A DNA stretch of 64,000 nucleotides from positions 186,001 to 250,000 of the forward strand of contig NZ_WTYO01000005.1 in assembly GCF_009827515.1 (NCBI RefSeq). Reading direction: 5' to 3'. Position numbers and translations under genes: made by a program. This stretch comes from Pelagerythrobacter marinus. GTDB lineage: Bacteria > Pseudomonadota > Alphaproteobacteria > Sphingomonadales > Sphingomonadaceae. Under the pieces are notes generated by a model that saw nothing but the letters and a program-made list of their open reading frames with translations, was not told where the DNA came from and ran no database searches. Below are positions 54,113-64,000 of this stretch, in pieces (the first letter of the stretch is position 1; every line of letters starts with the position of its first letter).

Positions 54113-55032
54113 TCAATCTTCGTCGCTGCGAGCGCAGCCGGGCGGGGTGAAGCTGAGCTGCGCGAGACGCCAGCCGGCGTCGTCGCCCATCCATTCCTCC
54201 AGCGGCGGCAGGTCGCCGGGCGGGCAGGTGTCGCCGACATTGGCGAGGATATAGCGCCCCGATTCGCGCAGGCGCACGTGGCCGTCGGGCCAGCGCGCCT
54301 CCAGCCGCCGTTTCAGCCGCTCGGCATCGGGAGAGATCTCCGCGCTTTCCAGCTGCCGCGGCATTCCGTCGAGCAGCTCGGCCGCCGCGGTGCGGATGTT
54401 CCGCGCCCCGTCGTAGAGGATCGACAGCGCGATCGCCGCCGCCGCTGCCGAATCGGCCCACCACAGCCCCATTCCGATGCCCAGCACCCCGGCCATCCCG
54501 GCGAGCCCGGTCTGCCAGTCCGCCTTCTGCATCAGGGCATCGGTGTGCAGCACCTTGTCGCACAGTTTCGAGGCCACCGGGCGCTTGAGCCGGCCGAGCA
54601 CGACGGGCACGACGACCGACCAGGCGAGCGCGGCGAGCATGATCCAGCCGAGCCAGACCGTGTGGCCGAAGATCGTCACCGGCCCGATCGTCGGGTGCTC
54701 GCCCGCGGCCAGCGCGCTGACCCCGTCGAACAGCAGCCAGGCGCCGACGGCGGCGAGGACGACCGCGCTGGCCATGAAGGCGAGGCTGTCCACCCGCACG
54801 AAGCCGTAAGGATACTTGCGCGTCGGCGGGCGGGGTTCGAGCCGCGCCGCGACGAGAAAGGTCACTGCCGGCACCAGCCCCAGGAGATCCTCGATGAAGG
54901 CGGTCTTCATCGCCTGGCTCGATCCCATCGCGAAATACATCGCCGCGACCACGCTGCCCATGCCTGCCAGCGTCCACCATTCCAGCCGCCGGGCGCGGGC
55001 CATTTCCGGGCGGATTTCCTTCGGCAGCTGGT

Positions 55033-55036
<4 letters not shown>
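54113..55036 (-). CDS. Cation diffusion facilitator family transporter
   Basis: A 307-residue protein with about six hydrophobic segments (including TLAGMGSVVAAMYFAMG, LLGLVPAVTFLVAARL, LAFMASAVVLAAVGAWLLF and WIMLAALAWSVVVPVVLG) and the CDF metal-site pair HTDALMQKADWQTGLAG. A cytosolic C-terminal domain of about 95 residues follows. It would export a divalent metal such as zinc, cobalt or iron in exchange for protons. The ATG at 55036 overlaps the stop of the upstream lipoprotein gene by 4 bases, so the two are coupled. Confidence 0.9.
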
Positions 55037-58142
<3,106 letters not shown>

Positions 58143-58152
58143 GCCGCCCGGC

Positions 58153-58190
58153 CCCCGCGCCGGCGGCGCGGCCGCGGTTACGGCGCGGGG
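58153..58190. terminator. Hairpin between convergent gyrB and lipoprotein genes
   Basis: CCCCGCGCCG (58153-58162) pairs perfectly with CGGCGCGGGG (58181-58190) across an 18-nt loop. It overlaps the end of the lipoprotein gene and lacks a T tract. Placed between convergent stops, it may act as a bidirectional terminator. Confidence 0.5.
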
Positions 58191-58690
58191 TCGGCGCCGC
58201 GGCGATAGACCCGGTCGGGGGTGACGTCGTCGAACGGCACGTTCTCGTTCTGCATCCGGTAGAGCGCGCCGTCGGCGATCAGCACGATCGGCTGGTGCGT
58301 CACGCCCAGCAGGCGCAGGCGCTTGCCGTCGGGCAGCCATTCCCATTCGCCGGTCTGCCGCCGCCCGCCCTGATCGAGCGTGAACGTGCCGTCCTCGGCG
58401 ATCGCCAGGCTGTCGTGCGTCCCGTCCGGGTTGGTGCGGCGATAGGCCGTGCCCGCCGCCAGCGCCTTGCGCCCGTCGGCCGCGACCCGCGGCAGCGAGG
58501 GATCGCGCGGCCCATCGGGCTGGTTCGCGGCGGCCGGGTCGCCGGCGGGGGCACTGCCGCCCCCTGCTCCGCCCCCGTTGACGCGCGCGGCGAAATCCTG
58601 CGCGCTTTCGCCTTCCGGCCGCTCGCCGCAGGCGGCCAGCGCGAGCGACATCGAAACGACAAGTGCCATCGTGCCCGGTGGACGACGCAT
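58178..58690 (-). CDS. Lipoprotein of unknown function, paralog of 61378-61878
   Basis: A 170-residue lipoprotein with signal MRRPPGTMALVVSMSLALAAC and a Gly/Ala/Pro-rich linker. A C-terminal domain of about 85 residues forms predicted beta-strands: YRRTNPDGTHDSLAIAEDGTFTL, TGEWEWLPDGKRLRLLG, GALYRMQNENVPFDD. The same strand order occurs in the lipoprotein at 61378-61878. The pattern suggests a small lipocalin-like or NlpE-like barrel, but no named family is evident. ATG at 58690; convergent with gyrB. Confidence 0.72.
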   Translation of the reverse strand: MRRPPGTMALVVSMSLALAACGERPEGESAQDFAARVNGGGAGGGSAPAGDPAAANQPDGPRDPSLPRVAADGRKALAAGTAYRRTNPDGTHDSLAIAEDGTFTLDQGGRRQTGEWEWLPDGKRLRLLGVTHQPIVLIADGALYRMQNENVPFDDVTPDRVYRRGADPAP

Positions 58691-58863
58691 CGAACAAGCT
58701 CCCCAATACAAGGTCACGCGAAGAAACCACGGTGCGAACCGCACCGGGGCGCGTCTAGCCCGCCAATGTGACACTATTCCGACAGGCGGGCTTGTGCCCT
58801 GCGCCCGTCCGCGGCACGAACCGTCATGCCCCCGACATCGTTTGCCGCCAAGGATCGCCGACC

Positions 58864-60612
58864 ATGCCAAGCCGCCGCGCCCTCGCCATCCTGCCGCTGA
58901 TCGCGGCCCTCGCCGCCTGCACGACGACGCGCGCGCCCGCGCCGGCCGATAGCGTCACGACCGACACTGCCGGCCCGGTGACGGTGAAGATCGTCGGGCT
59001 CAACGATTTCCACGGCAACCTGGAGCCGCTGCGCCGGCCGATCCGCGTGCCGCTGGAAGGCGGGGAAAGCCGCGAAGTGCGCGCCGGCGGGGCGGCCTAT
59101 CTCGCCAGCGCGGTCGCGCGCCACCGCGCGGGGGGCGACCATTCGCTGGTCATCGCCGCGGGCGACCTCGTCGGCGCCAGCCCGCTCGTCTCCTCGCTGT
59201 TCCTCGACGAGCCGACGGTCGGCGCGATGAACCGCATGGGGCTGGATTTCAACGCGGTCGGCAACCACGAGTTCGACCGCGGCTGGCGCGAGCTGAAGCG
59301 CCTGCAGGACGGCGGCTGCGAACGGCACGGGCTGCGCGAACCCTGCGCCGTGGAGCGGGACTTCGCCGGGGCGGATTTCGCCTTCCTCGCCGCCAACGTG
59401 GTGACCGAGGGGGGCGAGACGCTGTTCCCAGGCACCGCCATCCGCCGCTTCGGCAGCGGCGAGCGCGCGGTCGCGGTCGGGGTGATCGGGCTGACGCTGA
59501 AGGACACGCCGAGCCTGGTGACGCCGAGCGGCGTGGCCGGCCTGACCTTCGGCGACGAGGCGGAGGCGATCAACGCGCGCGTGCCGCAACTGGCCGCGGC
59601 CGGGGCCGATGCGATCGTGGTCGCGATCCACCAGGGGCTGGAACCCGAACCGGGCACGCCGCACACCGGCTGCGGCGCGATCGCCGGCCCGCTGCGGGCG
59701 ATCCTCGAACGGGTCGATCCGCGGGTCGACCTCGTCATCTCGGGCCATACCCACCGCTCCTACGTCTGCGATTTCGCCACCGTCGACCCGGCGCGCGGCT
59801 TCATCGTCACCAGCGCCGGTTACGGCGGGACCCTGCTGACCGAGATCACCCTCGCGATCGATCCGGCGCGCGATACGGTCGCCTCGCTGGCCGCGCGCAA
59901 CATCGTGGTCCAGAACGAAGGCGAAGCCGCCGACCCGGCCTTCGCCGTCTTCCCCGCGGACGGCGAGATGGCCGCCTATGTCACCCGCTATTCGCAGGCC
60001 GCGCGCGCGGCATCGACCCGGCCGGTGGGCCGCATTTCGGGCCCGGCGCGCGATCCCGGCCCGGCGACCGAGGAAACCGCGCTCGGCAACCTGATCGCCG
60101 ACGCGCAGCTCTTCGCCACGCGATCGGCCGGCGCGCAGATCGCGCTGATGAACAATTCGGGCATTCGCGCGCCGATCGTGCCGGGCCCGGGCGGGACGGT
60201 GACTTTCGGCGACATCTTCGCCGCCCAGCCTTTCGGCAATACCCTGGTGACGCGCAGCTATTCGGGCAGCCAGCTGCTCGCGCTGCTGGAGCAGCAGCTC
60301 GATTCGGACGGTTTCGTCCAGACCTTCTCGGTCTCCGAAGGGTTCGCCTTCGCTTACGACATGGGCCGGCCGGAAGGGAGCCGGATCGTCTCGGCCAGCC
60401 TCGACGGGCAGCCGATCGATCCGCGGGCGAGCTACCGCGTGACGATGAACAGCTTCCTCGCCGCCGGGGGCGACGGCTTCACCGTGTTCGAACGGGGCAC
60501 CGACGGGGTGACCGGCCCGGTCGATCTCGACGCGATGGAAGCCTATCTCGCGCAGGCCGAAACCACGGCGCTGCCGCCCACCGGGCGGGTCACCGACCTG
60601 ACCGGGCGCTGA
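58864..60612 (+). CDS. Lipoprotein 5'-nucleotidase / 2',3'-cyclic phosphodiesterase-like metallophosphatase
   Basis: A 582-residue two-domain protein. A lipobox (LPLIAALAAC) ends the signal. The N-terminal metallophosphoesterase domain has metal motifs LNDFHGNLEP, AAGDLVGASPL, GNHEFDRGW and VDLVISGHTHRSYVC. The C-terminal 5'-nucleotidase domain has IALMNNSGIRAPI, VTFGDIFAAQPFGN and FLAAGGDGFTVFERG. It probably dephosphorylates extracellular nucleotides for phosphate or nucleoside scavenging. It is convergent with the TetR gene (7 bp gap). The ATG at 58864 begins the signal; longer frames upstream are shadows. Confidence 0.93.
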   Translation: MPSRRALAILPLIAALAACTTTRAPAPADSVTTDTAGPVTVKIVGLNDFHGNLEPLRRPIRVPLEGGESREVRAGGAAYLASAVARHRAGGDHSLVIAAGDLVGASPLVSSLFLDEPTVGAMNRMGLDFNAVGNHEFDRGWRELKRLQDGGCERHGLREPCAVERDFAGADFAFLAANVVTEGGETLFPGTAIRRFGSGERAVAVGVIGLTLKDTPSLVTPSGVAGLTFGDEAEAINARVPQLAAAGADAIVVAIHQGLEPEPGTPHTGCGAIAGPLRAILERVDPRVDLVISGHTHRSYVCDFATVDPARGFIVTSAGYGGTLLTEITLAIDPARDTVASLAARNIVVQNEGEAADPAFAVFPADGEMAAYVTRYSQAARAASTRPVGRISGPARDPGPATEETALGNLIADAQLFATRSAGAQIALMNNSGIRAPIVPGPGGTVTFGDIFAAQPFGNTLVTRSYSGSQLLALLEQQLDSDGFVQTFSVSEGFAFAYDMGRPEGSRIVSASLDGQPIDPRASYRVTMNSFLAAGGDGFTVFERGTDGVTGPVDLDAMEAYLAQAETTALPPTGRVTDLTGR

Positions 60613-60619
60613 GGGCCGT

Positions 60620-61252
60620 TCAGGCGATCCGCAGGCCGGCGACCGGCGCGGCGCCGCGCTGCTTGCCCGAAAGCCCGTCGAACAGGGTATCGATGATCGT
60701 CGCCAGCTTGCCGGCGCTCAGCTTGTCCTCGTCCAGCATCAGCAGCATCTGGGGCAGGATGTAGCAGGCGACCATCTGGTTGATCAGCGACAGCGCCTGG
60801 TTGATGCCGAGACCGGCGAAATAGCCTTCTTCCTGCGCCTGGGCGATGAGTTCGGACAAGTAGTGGTCGGCCAGGTCGATATAGCCGCGCACGTTCTCGA
60901 ACTTGTCGGTCCCGATCTCGCAATAGACGGCGAAAGTCGCCGGGTCCTTGCGATAGCGTTCCTGTTCCCGCAGGAAACGGCGCGCGAAGAATTCATAGAA
61001 CTTGCGCCGGATCGGCAGGTCGGAGGCGATGACCTCCTCCATGATCGCGATATCGGGCGCGTACCACTCCTCCAGGATCGCGTCGAACAGCGCGTCGTCG
61101 GTCGCGAAGATCGTGTCGATCCGCGCCCGCGGCATGCGCGCTTCCTTGGCCAGCGCGGCGCGCGTCGTCGCCTCGCCCGTTCGCGCGATCGTCTTCATCG
61201 CCAGGTGGACGAGCTGGGCGCGGTCGCTATCCGCAAGGTTGGGCGCAGTCAT
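60620..61252 (-). CDS. TetR family transcriptional regulator
   Basis: A 210-residue regulator. The N-terminal HTH covers TRAALAKEARMPRARIDTIFATDDALFDAIL (about residues 28-58). The rest is helical, with FYEFFARRFLREQERYRKDPATFAVYCEIG in the ligand domain. ATG 61252 follows a perfect-armed 24-bp palindrome (61268-61291) 15 bp upstream, which suggests self-repression. The target genes are likely local; the neighbours are a nucleotidase and a lipoprotein. The inducer is unknown. Confidence 0.88.
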   Translation of the reverse strand: MTAPNLADSDRAQLVHLAMKTIARTGEATTRAALAKEARMPRARIDTIFATDDALFDAILEEWYAPDIAIMEEVIASDLPIRRKFYEFFARRFLREQERYRKDPATFAVYCEIGTDKFENVRGYIDLADHYLSELIAQAQEEGYFAGLGINQALSLINQMVACYILPQMLLMLDEDKLSAGKLATIIDTLFDGLSGKQRGAAPVAGLRIA

Positions 61253-61267
61253 TGTCCTCGGTCCGTC

Positions 61268-61291
61268 CGCTAGATCGCGCGTAATCTAGCG
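61268..61291. promoter_or_regulatory. TetR operator candidate, 24-bp palindrome
   Basis: The perfect 8-base arms CGCTAGAT and ATCTAGCG flank an 8-bp centre (CGCGCGTA). It ends 15 bp before the tetR ATG. TetR family operators commonly have this size, and the location implies autoregulation. Confidence 0.8.
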
Positions 61292-61377
61292 ACGGCCCGC
61301 GCCCGGTTAAAGCCCCGCGGCGCGAAATGCGCCCCTGCCGCGTCTAATACCCTGCCGCGTCTATTGCCCGGCCGCGC

Positions 61378-61878
61378 CTATTGCGCCGGGCCGGCCTGGT
61401 CGTCGGCGGCCGGGGCCGGGTCGCTGCGCCGCCAGGTCGTCTCCTCGCTCCGCTCGCCCGCGGTCGGGGCGTCGGCGGCGGGCAGGCGATAGAGCACGTT
61501 CTCGGCCACGGCATAGGCCTGCGTCTCGCCCTCGCGCTCGATCAGGATGCGGCTTTCGTCGTCGCCCCAGGTGAAGGAACCGCTCGTCTCGGTGCCGTCG
61601 GGCGCGCGCCAGACGTAGGTATCGTCTTCGCGCAAGGTGATCGTGCTGACCTGGTCGTCGCGGGTCCGCAACTCGTACGTCCCGGCATAATCGACCGTCG
61701 TGCGGGCATTCACCGGCACTTCGGGATATTCGACCTCGACCTCGGGCAGGGTCACGTCGGTCGGCGTTTCCAGCTCGGGCGTCTCGACCACGCGTTCGTC
61801 GACGTCGGTTGTCTCGCCGCAGGCGGCGAGCGCCAGGGCGAACGGCGCGGCAAGCGCGAGGCGGGCGTGAAAGGTCAT
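61378..61878 (-). CDS. Lipoprotein of unknown function, paralog of 58178-58690
   Basis: A 166-residue lipoprotein with signal MTFHARLALAAPFALALAAC, an acidic Thr/Glu/Pro linker, and a C-terminal beta domain YELRTRDDQVSTITLREDDTYVW, TSGSFTWGDDESRILIERE, ENVLYRLPAADAP and WRRSDPAP. The strand pattern and several positions match the lipoprotein at 58178-58690, so the pair is paralogous. The ATG at 61878 has AAGGAG upstream. It lies between the TetR gene and mccB on the same strand. Function unknown. Confidence 0.72.
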   Translation of the reverse strand: MTFHARLALAAPFALALAACGETTDVDERVVETPELETPTDVTLPEVEVEYPEVPVNARTTVDYAGTYELRTRDDQVSTITLREDDTYVWRAPDGTETSGSFTWGDDESRILIEREGETQAYAVAENVLYRLPAADAPTAGERSEETTWRRSDPAPAADDQAGPAQ

Positions 61879-61961
61879 CGGGCGTCTCCTTGTCCGGTTT
61901 CCCCTCCCCCAATGCGCAAGCCCGGCGGGCGGTTTCGAAAAAATCGCCGCGCCGGCCGATG

Positions 61962-63572
61962 CTACATGCGGAACACGCCGAACTGCGGCCGCTCGGGGAT
62001 CGGCGCCTCCAGCGTCGCGGCGAAGGCGAGGCCGAGCACGTCGCGCGTCTGCACCGGGTCGATCACGCCGTCGTCCCACAGGCGGGCGGTGGCGTAATAG
62101 GGATTGCCCTCGTCCTCGTACTTCTGGCGGATCGGGGCCTTGAAGGCCTCGGCCTCCTCCTCGCTCCAGCTCTCGGCATCGCGGTGGACGGTCGCGAGCA
62201 CCGACGCGGCCTGTTCGCCGCCCATCACGCTGATGCGCGCATTGGGCCAGGTGAACAGGAAGCGGGGGCTGTAGGCGCGCCCGCACATGCCGTAATTGCC
62301 CGCGCCGAAACTGCCGCCGATGACCACGGTGACCTTGGGCACGGTGGCGGTGGCGACCGCGGTCACCAGCTTTGCGCCGTGCTTGGCGATACCTTCGGCC
62401 TCGTACTTGCCGCCGACCATGAAGCCGGAAATGTTCTGCAGGAACAGCAGCGGGATGCGGCGCTGGCAGGCCAGCTCGATGAAATGCGCGCCCTTCTGCG
62501 CGCTTTCGGAAAAGAGCACGCCGTTGTTGGCCAGGATCGCCACCGGCATGCCCCAGACATGCGCGAAGCCGCAGACCAGCGTGCTGCCGTAATGCGCCTT
62601 GAACTCGTGGAACTCGCTGCCGTCGACCAGCCGGGCGATGACCTCGTGCACGTCGTAGGGCGCGCGCACGTCCTCGGGCACGAGGGCGTAGAGATCCTCG
62701 GCATCGAACAGCGGCGCGCGCGGATCGCGCAAGTCGACGTTCTTCGCCGCGGCCGGGTTCTCGCCCAGGTGGCTGACGATATCGCGCACGATGGTCAGCG
62801 CGTGTTCGTCGTTTTCGGCCAGGTGATCGACCACGCCCGATTTCTTCGCGTGCAGGTCGCCGCCGCCGAGGTCTTCGGCGCTGATTTCCTCCCCCGTCGC
62901 GGCCTTCACCAGCGGCGGGCCGGCGAGGAAGATCGTGCCCTGGTTGCGCACGATCACCGTCTCGTCGCTCATCGCCGGCACGTAGGCGCCGCCCGCGGTG
63001 CAGCTGCCCATGACGCAGGCGATCTGCGGAATGCCGGCGGCGCTCATGTTCGCCTGGTTGAAGAAGATGCGGCCGAAATGGTCGCGGTCGGGGAAGACCT
63101 CGGCCTGGTGCGGCAGGTTCGCCCCGCCGCTGTCGACGAGGTAGATGCACGGCAGGTGGTTTTCCTGCGCGATTTCCTGCGCGCGCAAGTGCTTCTTGAC
63201 CGTCATCGGGTAATAGGTGCCGCCCTTCACGGTGGCATCGTTGCACACGATCATCACCTGCCGGCCGGCGACGAGGCCGATCCCGGCAATCAGCCCGGCG
63301 CCGTTGATCGCGTCCTTGCCGTACATGCCGTTCGCCGCGAGCTGGCCGATCTCGAGGAAGGGGCTGCCCGGGTCGAGCAGCCGCTCGACCCGCTCGCGGG
63401 GAAGCAGCTTGCCGCGCGCCAGGTGGCGCTCGCGGCTGCCTTCGCTGCCCCCCTGCGCCGCCGCGGCGACGCGGGCGCGCAAGTCGCCGGCCAGGGCCTT
63501 GTTATGCTCGAAGCGCGCCCGGGCGTCGGGCGCTTCGCGGTCCAGCTTGGTCGTCAGCGTGGGTGCGGTCAT
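61962..63572 (-). CDS. mccB: Methylcrotonyl-CoA carboxylase carboxyltransferase subunit (beta)
   Basis: A 536-residue carboxyltransferase of normal MccB length. Typical segments are [91 protein letters not shown] and [16 protein letters not shown]. It carboxylates 3-methylcrotonyl-CoA in leucine degradation with a biotin-carrying alpha subunit that is not in the window. It is the closest link to the bio genes, though these are far away. ATG 63572, 85 bp after the epimerase gene on the same strand. Confidence 0.94.
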   Translation of the reverse strand: MTAPTLTTKLDREAPDARARFEHNKALAGDLRARVAAAAQGGSEGSRERHLARGKLLPRERVERLLDPGSPFLEIGQLAANGMYGKDAINGAGLIAGIGLVAGRQVMIVCNDATVKGGTYYPMTVKKHLRAQEIAQENHLPCIYLVDSGGANLPHQAEVFPDRDHFGRIFFNQANMSAAGIPQIACVMGSCTAGGAYVPAMSDETVIVRNQGTIFLAGPPLVKAATGEEISAEDLGGGDLHAKKSGVVDHLAENDEHALTIVRDIVSHLGENPAAAKNVDLRDPRAPLFDAEDLYALVPEDVRAPYDVHEVIARLVDGSEFHEFKAHYGSTLVCGFAHVWGMPVAILANNGVLFSESAQKGAHFIELACQRRIPLLFLQNISGFMVGGKYEAEGIAKHGAKLVTAVATATVPKVTVVIGGSFGAGNYGMCGRAYSPRFLFTWPNARISVMGGEQAASVLATVHRDAESWSEEEAEAFKAPIRQKYEDEGNPYYATARLWDDGVIDPVQTRDVLGLAFAATLEAPIPERPQFGVFRM

Positions 63573-63656
63573 GGGCGGGTCAATCTGTCCGTTTCATCTG
63601 CAGGGCGTGGGTTCGTGCCGGCGCCGGGCCGGGAGCGGGCGCGGGCGCGGGCGCGG

Positions 63657-64000
63657 TCATGCGGGTTCCTTCGGCGGCACATAGGCCGGATCGTGGTCGA
63701 AAGGCAGGGGCTCGCCCGCGCGCAGCGCGGCGAGGACCCGGGCGAAATCGGTCTCGCACCGGAAGCCGAGCACGCGTTCGGCCTTCGCCGGGTCGTAAAC
63801 CCGCTCGATCCTGCGCGGCAGGGCCCATCCGCGCGCGGCGTAGAGCCCGCGCACGCCGGGGAAGTGCCGCTCGATCGCCGCCGGCGCGTCGCGCACCAGT
63901 TCGCCCGCTTCGTCGCGCGCGAACGGCGGGGGCGCGGAAATCACGAAAGTCTCGCAGCCCAGCCCGCCGATCCGCTCGAGCGCGAGGACATGCGCCCGCG
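63657..64000 (-). CDS. NAD-dependent epimerase/dehydratase family protein, 5' end cut by window edge
   Basis: Open frame of 114 codons from the right edge to the stop at 63657. The visible part includes ERIGGLGCETFVISAPPPF, RHFPGVRGLYAARGWALP and RVYDPAKAERVLGFRCETDF, which is the C-terminal substrate domain of extended short-chain dehydrogenases. The Rossmann half lies outside the window, so the substrate cannot be named. The last base pair of its stop overlaps an ATG that would open a 26-residue Pro/Ala reading frame (see rejected list). It is 84 bp upstream of mccB on the same strand. Confidence 0.85.
   Translation of the reverse strand, partial: RAHVLALERIGGLGCETFVISAPPPFARDEAGELVRDAPAAIERHFPGVRGLYAARGWALPRRIERVYDPAKAERVLGFRCETDFARVLAALRAGEPLPFDHDPAYVPPKEPA

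Noticed and set aside
52156-54150. 664-residue plus-strand frame
   Set aside because: Antisense to the acyl-CoA ligase with strong conserved motifs.
63580-63660. 26-residue Pro/Ala ORF overlapping the epimerase stop (ATGA) upstream of mccB
   Set aside because: The context is suggestive of coupling, but the sequence is a GGGCGC repeat encoding APAPAP and has no ribosome site or conserved feature.

Overview
The window is very GC-rich and gene-dense, with many 4-base ATGA/GTGA gene overlaps. Its gene content points to an alphaproteobacterium of the Sphingomonadales, most likely Erythrobacteraceae-like. The hints are a carbohydrate-type TonB-dependent receptor, a methionine synthase split into two genes, an ArsR-methyltransferase fusion ahead of metF, a UrcA-family protein and an RpiB-type isomerase in a uronate locus. 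Genus or species cannot be assigned from sequence reading alone. I see no rRNA, tRNA, CRISPR array, insertion sequence, integrase or phage gene.

Layout. 1-6958 (minus strand): a one-carbon/methionine block, arsR-methyltransferase, metF, metH N-terminal half, GNAT acetyltransferase, metH C-terminal half, then a tandem glycine riboswitch and gcvT, which runs off the left edge. A 22-bp palindrome precedes the block. 6989-9275: a flavin reductase and a divergent thiolase-like protein. 9297-30110: a pectin/galacturonate utilization island. 30162-33147: bioF-bioD-bioA. 33239-39047: a nuclease, small proteins, and ribonucleotide reductase genes nrdB and nrdA separated by two opposite-strand genes. 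39568-51342: housekeeping and scattered genes (hydrolase, nadB, ABC ATPase, tldD, three tandem exported paralogs, DUF924, nitronate monooxygenase, arylamine N-acetyltransferase, FMN reductase, guaA). 51569-58142: UrcA protein, a 27-residue peptide ORF, an AMP-forming ligase, a cation efflux protein with a small lipoprotein, and gyrB. 58178-64000: two related lipoproteins flanking a 5'-nucleotidase and a TetR regulator, then mccB and a partial epimerase.

The pectin island is the main accessory system. Inferred flow: a PL1-type pectate lyase, a GH43 glycosidase and two esterases act on pectin and its arabinan side chains; a TonB-dependent receptor brings oligomers across the outer membrane; a complete TRAP transporter takes up the acid sugars. 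Galacturonate passes through UxaC, a mannitol-dehydrogenase-family reductase and UxaA to 2-keto-3-deoxygluconate. The unsaturated end product probably passes through a lipoprotein cupin (KdgF-like), an RpiB-family isomerase (in place of KduI) and KduD to the same compound, which KdgK phosphorylates. A LacI regulator (28141-29166) sits inside the island. Five copies of a near-palindromic site with an ACCGGT core (TGACACCGGTTTCC and variants) occur in the island's four divergent or promoter-bearing gaps, which defines a likely local regulon. No KDPG aldolase, GH28 or GH105 gene is present in the window.
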